From the NCBI GenBank assembly GCA_017940705.1, contig JAGAYB010000113.1:1-6742 (forward strand): a DNA stretch of 6,742 nucleotides, in the 5' to 3' direction. Each line of letters starts with the position of its first letter. Position 1 is the stretch's first letter. Below the pieces are notes generated by a model. The model saw nothing but the letters and a program-made list of their open reading frames with translations, searched no databases and was not told the DNA's origin. The position numbers and the translations under genes were made by a program. This DNA is from Selenomonas sp. (GTDB taxonomy: Bacteria > Bacillota_C > Negativicutes > Selenomonadales > Selenomonadaceae). Shown here one piece after another: positions 6,368 through 6,742 of the stretch.

Positions 6368-6613
6368 ATGAAGGAAGAAAAACAGGAACTGGAAATGGAA
6401 AACCTGTCAAAAGTGGCAGGCGGGGCAGAAAACAACCAGCAGAATAATTCGGATAACAGTGGTGCTCAGCAGAACACGCAACATGGTGATATTAATAATA
6501 CAAGCCATATCTCGCAGGTAAATGAGGTGTCCAATAACGCTGCACCGGTAGATATCGGCTCACCGGTTGACATCAATAATGGTGGGAACAACAGCGTCTA
6601 CAACATCAATTGA
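6368..6613 (+). CDS. Double-glycine leader peptide 3 (81 aa), lacking the variable segment
   Basis: The leader is residues 1-19, MKEEKQELEMENLSKVAGG, with Leu8, Leu13 and Val16 at -12, -7 and -4. It is identical to the peptide 2 leader at 11 of 19 positions. The Asn/Gln module (ENNQQNNSDNSGAQQNTQHGD, 21-41) follows the GG almost at once, so the helix and linker of peptide 2 are missing. Instead there is a unique C-terminal part (46-81) with a PVDI-GS-PVDI internal repeat (60-69) and an Asn-rich end (NNGGNNSVYNIN). It has no Cys and is almost without positive charge after cleavage. The gene starts 21 bases after the peptide 2 stop. The ribosome binding site is weak (AGGGACAGG at 6357-6365), so translation may depend on coupling to peptide 2. 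It may be an assembly partner rather than an active toxin, by inference. Confidence 0.83.
   Translation: MKEEKQELEMENLSKVAGGAENNQQNNSDNSGAQQNTQHGDINNTSHISQVNEVSNNAAPVDIGSPVDINNGGNNSVYNIN
6446..6508 (+). repeat. Conserved Asn/Gln tail module, copy 3 (peptide 3)
   Basis: Residues 27-47 of peptide 3 (NSDNSGAQQNTQHGD, then INNTSH). It agrees with copy 2 at 15 of 21 residues, with seven further codons differing only synonymously. The GG that ends copies 1 and 2 is replaced by Ser-His, and the protein continues for 34 more residues. Confidence 0.87.
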
Positions 6614-6633
6614 TATAGTGAGGGGGGATTAAA

Positions 6634-6742
6634 ATGACCGGTAAAGATGAGAGAAACGAACTCAAGGCTAAAGATTTAGCGCAGGTTTCTGGCGGCAATT
6701 GGTTTAAAGACGTAGTTAAATATGCCACAACAGGTGTACCCG
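6634..6742 (+). CDS. Double-glycine leader peptide 4, N-terminal part (partial)
   Basis: Cut by the right edge after 36 codons. The leader is residues 1-21, MTGKDERNEL to VSGG, with Leu10, Leu15 and Val18 at -12, -7 and -4. It shares 13 of 21 residues with the peptide 1 leader and 50 of 63 bases in the same stretch, plus an identical GGGGATTAAA before the ATG, so the two are duplicates. The core begins NWFKDVVKYATTGVP (22-36), where Trp23, Phe24, Val27, Val28 and Ala31 give an amphipathic pattern like the start of the peptide 2 core. Whether it carries the Asn/Gln tail cannot be seen. Ribosome binding site AGGGGGG is at 6621-6627. It starts 20 bases after the peptide 3 stop, so the array continues to the right. 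Confidence 0.85.
   Translation, partial: MTGKDERNELKAKDLAQVSGGNWFKDVVKYATTGVP

Noticed and set aside
6055..6435. Minus-strand frames of 60-64 codons opposite peptides 2 and 3
   Set aside because: They are antisense to the supported peptide genes, without ribosome binding sites. Their Phe/Ser/Pro-rich content is the mirror of the Lys/Glu/Gly-coding strand.
5916..6508. Tail modules as curlin-type amyloid repeats
   Set aside because: Q-x-G-x-x-x-N is close to, but spaced differently from, the curlin Q-x-G-x-x-N motif. There is only one unit per protein, and the curlin alternation is absent. Amyloid-like assembly stays a hypothesis only.

Overview
The window reads as chromosome of a diderm Firmicute, most likely a Negativicutes member of the Selenomonas type. 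This is an inference from four things: strong AGGAGG-type ribosome binding sites and TTG starts; a GlnRS, which most Firmicutes lack; an RND/HlyD-type periplasmic adaptor, which implies an outer membrane; and small double-glycine peptides. No species can be fixed from the sequence alone.

Left part (1-4115), housekeeping. A truncated minus-strand gene at the left edge looks like the N-terminus of a CRP/FNR-type regulator. Reading right from a TATAAT promoter are an HD-domain phosphohydrolase, glutaminyl-tRNA synthetase (glnS, start codon overlapping the previous stop by one base) and a SLC13/ArsB/NhaD-type permease. They are probably one transcription unit, closed by a strong hairpin terminator at 4077-4115.

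Middle (4116-4441). A short minus-strand gene for a 58-residue unknown protein has a perfect AGGAGG site. Its promoter is divergent from, and at the -35 side overlaps, a good sigma70 promoter that drives the next block. A 6-bp inverted repeat sits between the -35 and -10 of the rightward promoter and could be an operator.

Right part (4442-6742), the interesting region. A membrane-anchored periplasmic adaptor (393 aa) is followed by at least four tandem small genes, the last cut by the window edge. All four products begin with a canonical double-glycine leader (hydrophobic residues at -12, -7 and -4 before GG). The three complete ones carry a conserved Asn/Gln-rich tail built around NSGAQQNTQ. 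Between leader and tail lies a segment that differs completely: acidic and Pro/Gly-rich in the first, an amphipathic helix in the second, nearly absent in the third. The fourth begins with an amphipathic stretch. Two leader types alternate A-B-B-A, and a 40-bp upstream element is duplicated before peptides 1 and 2.

The simplest model is a secreted-peptide locus. A C39-peptidase ABC transporter, expected just downstream, would cleave at GG, and the adaptor would bridge the periplasm to an outer-membrane channel. The products could be bacteriocins (class II microcin-like), signals or self-assembling surface peptides. The sequence does not decide between these, and the conserved Asn/Gln tail does not match any family I can name.
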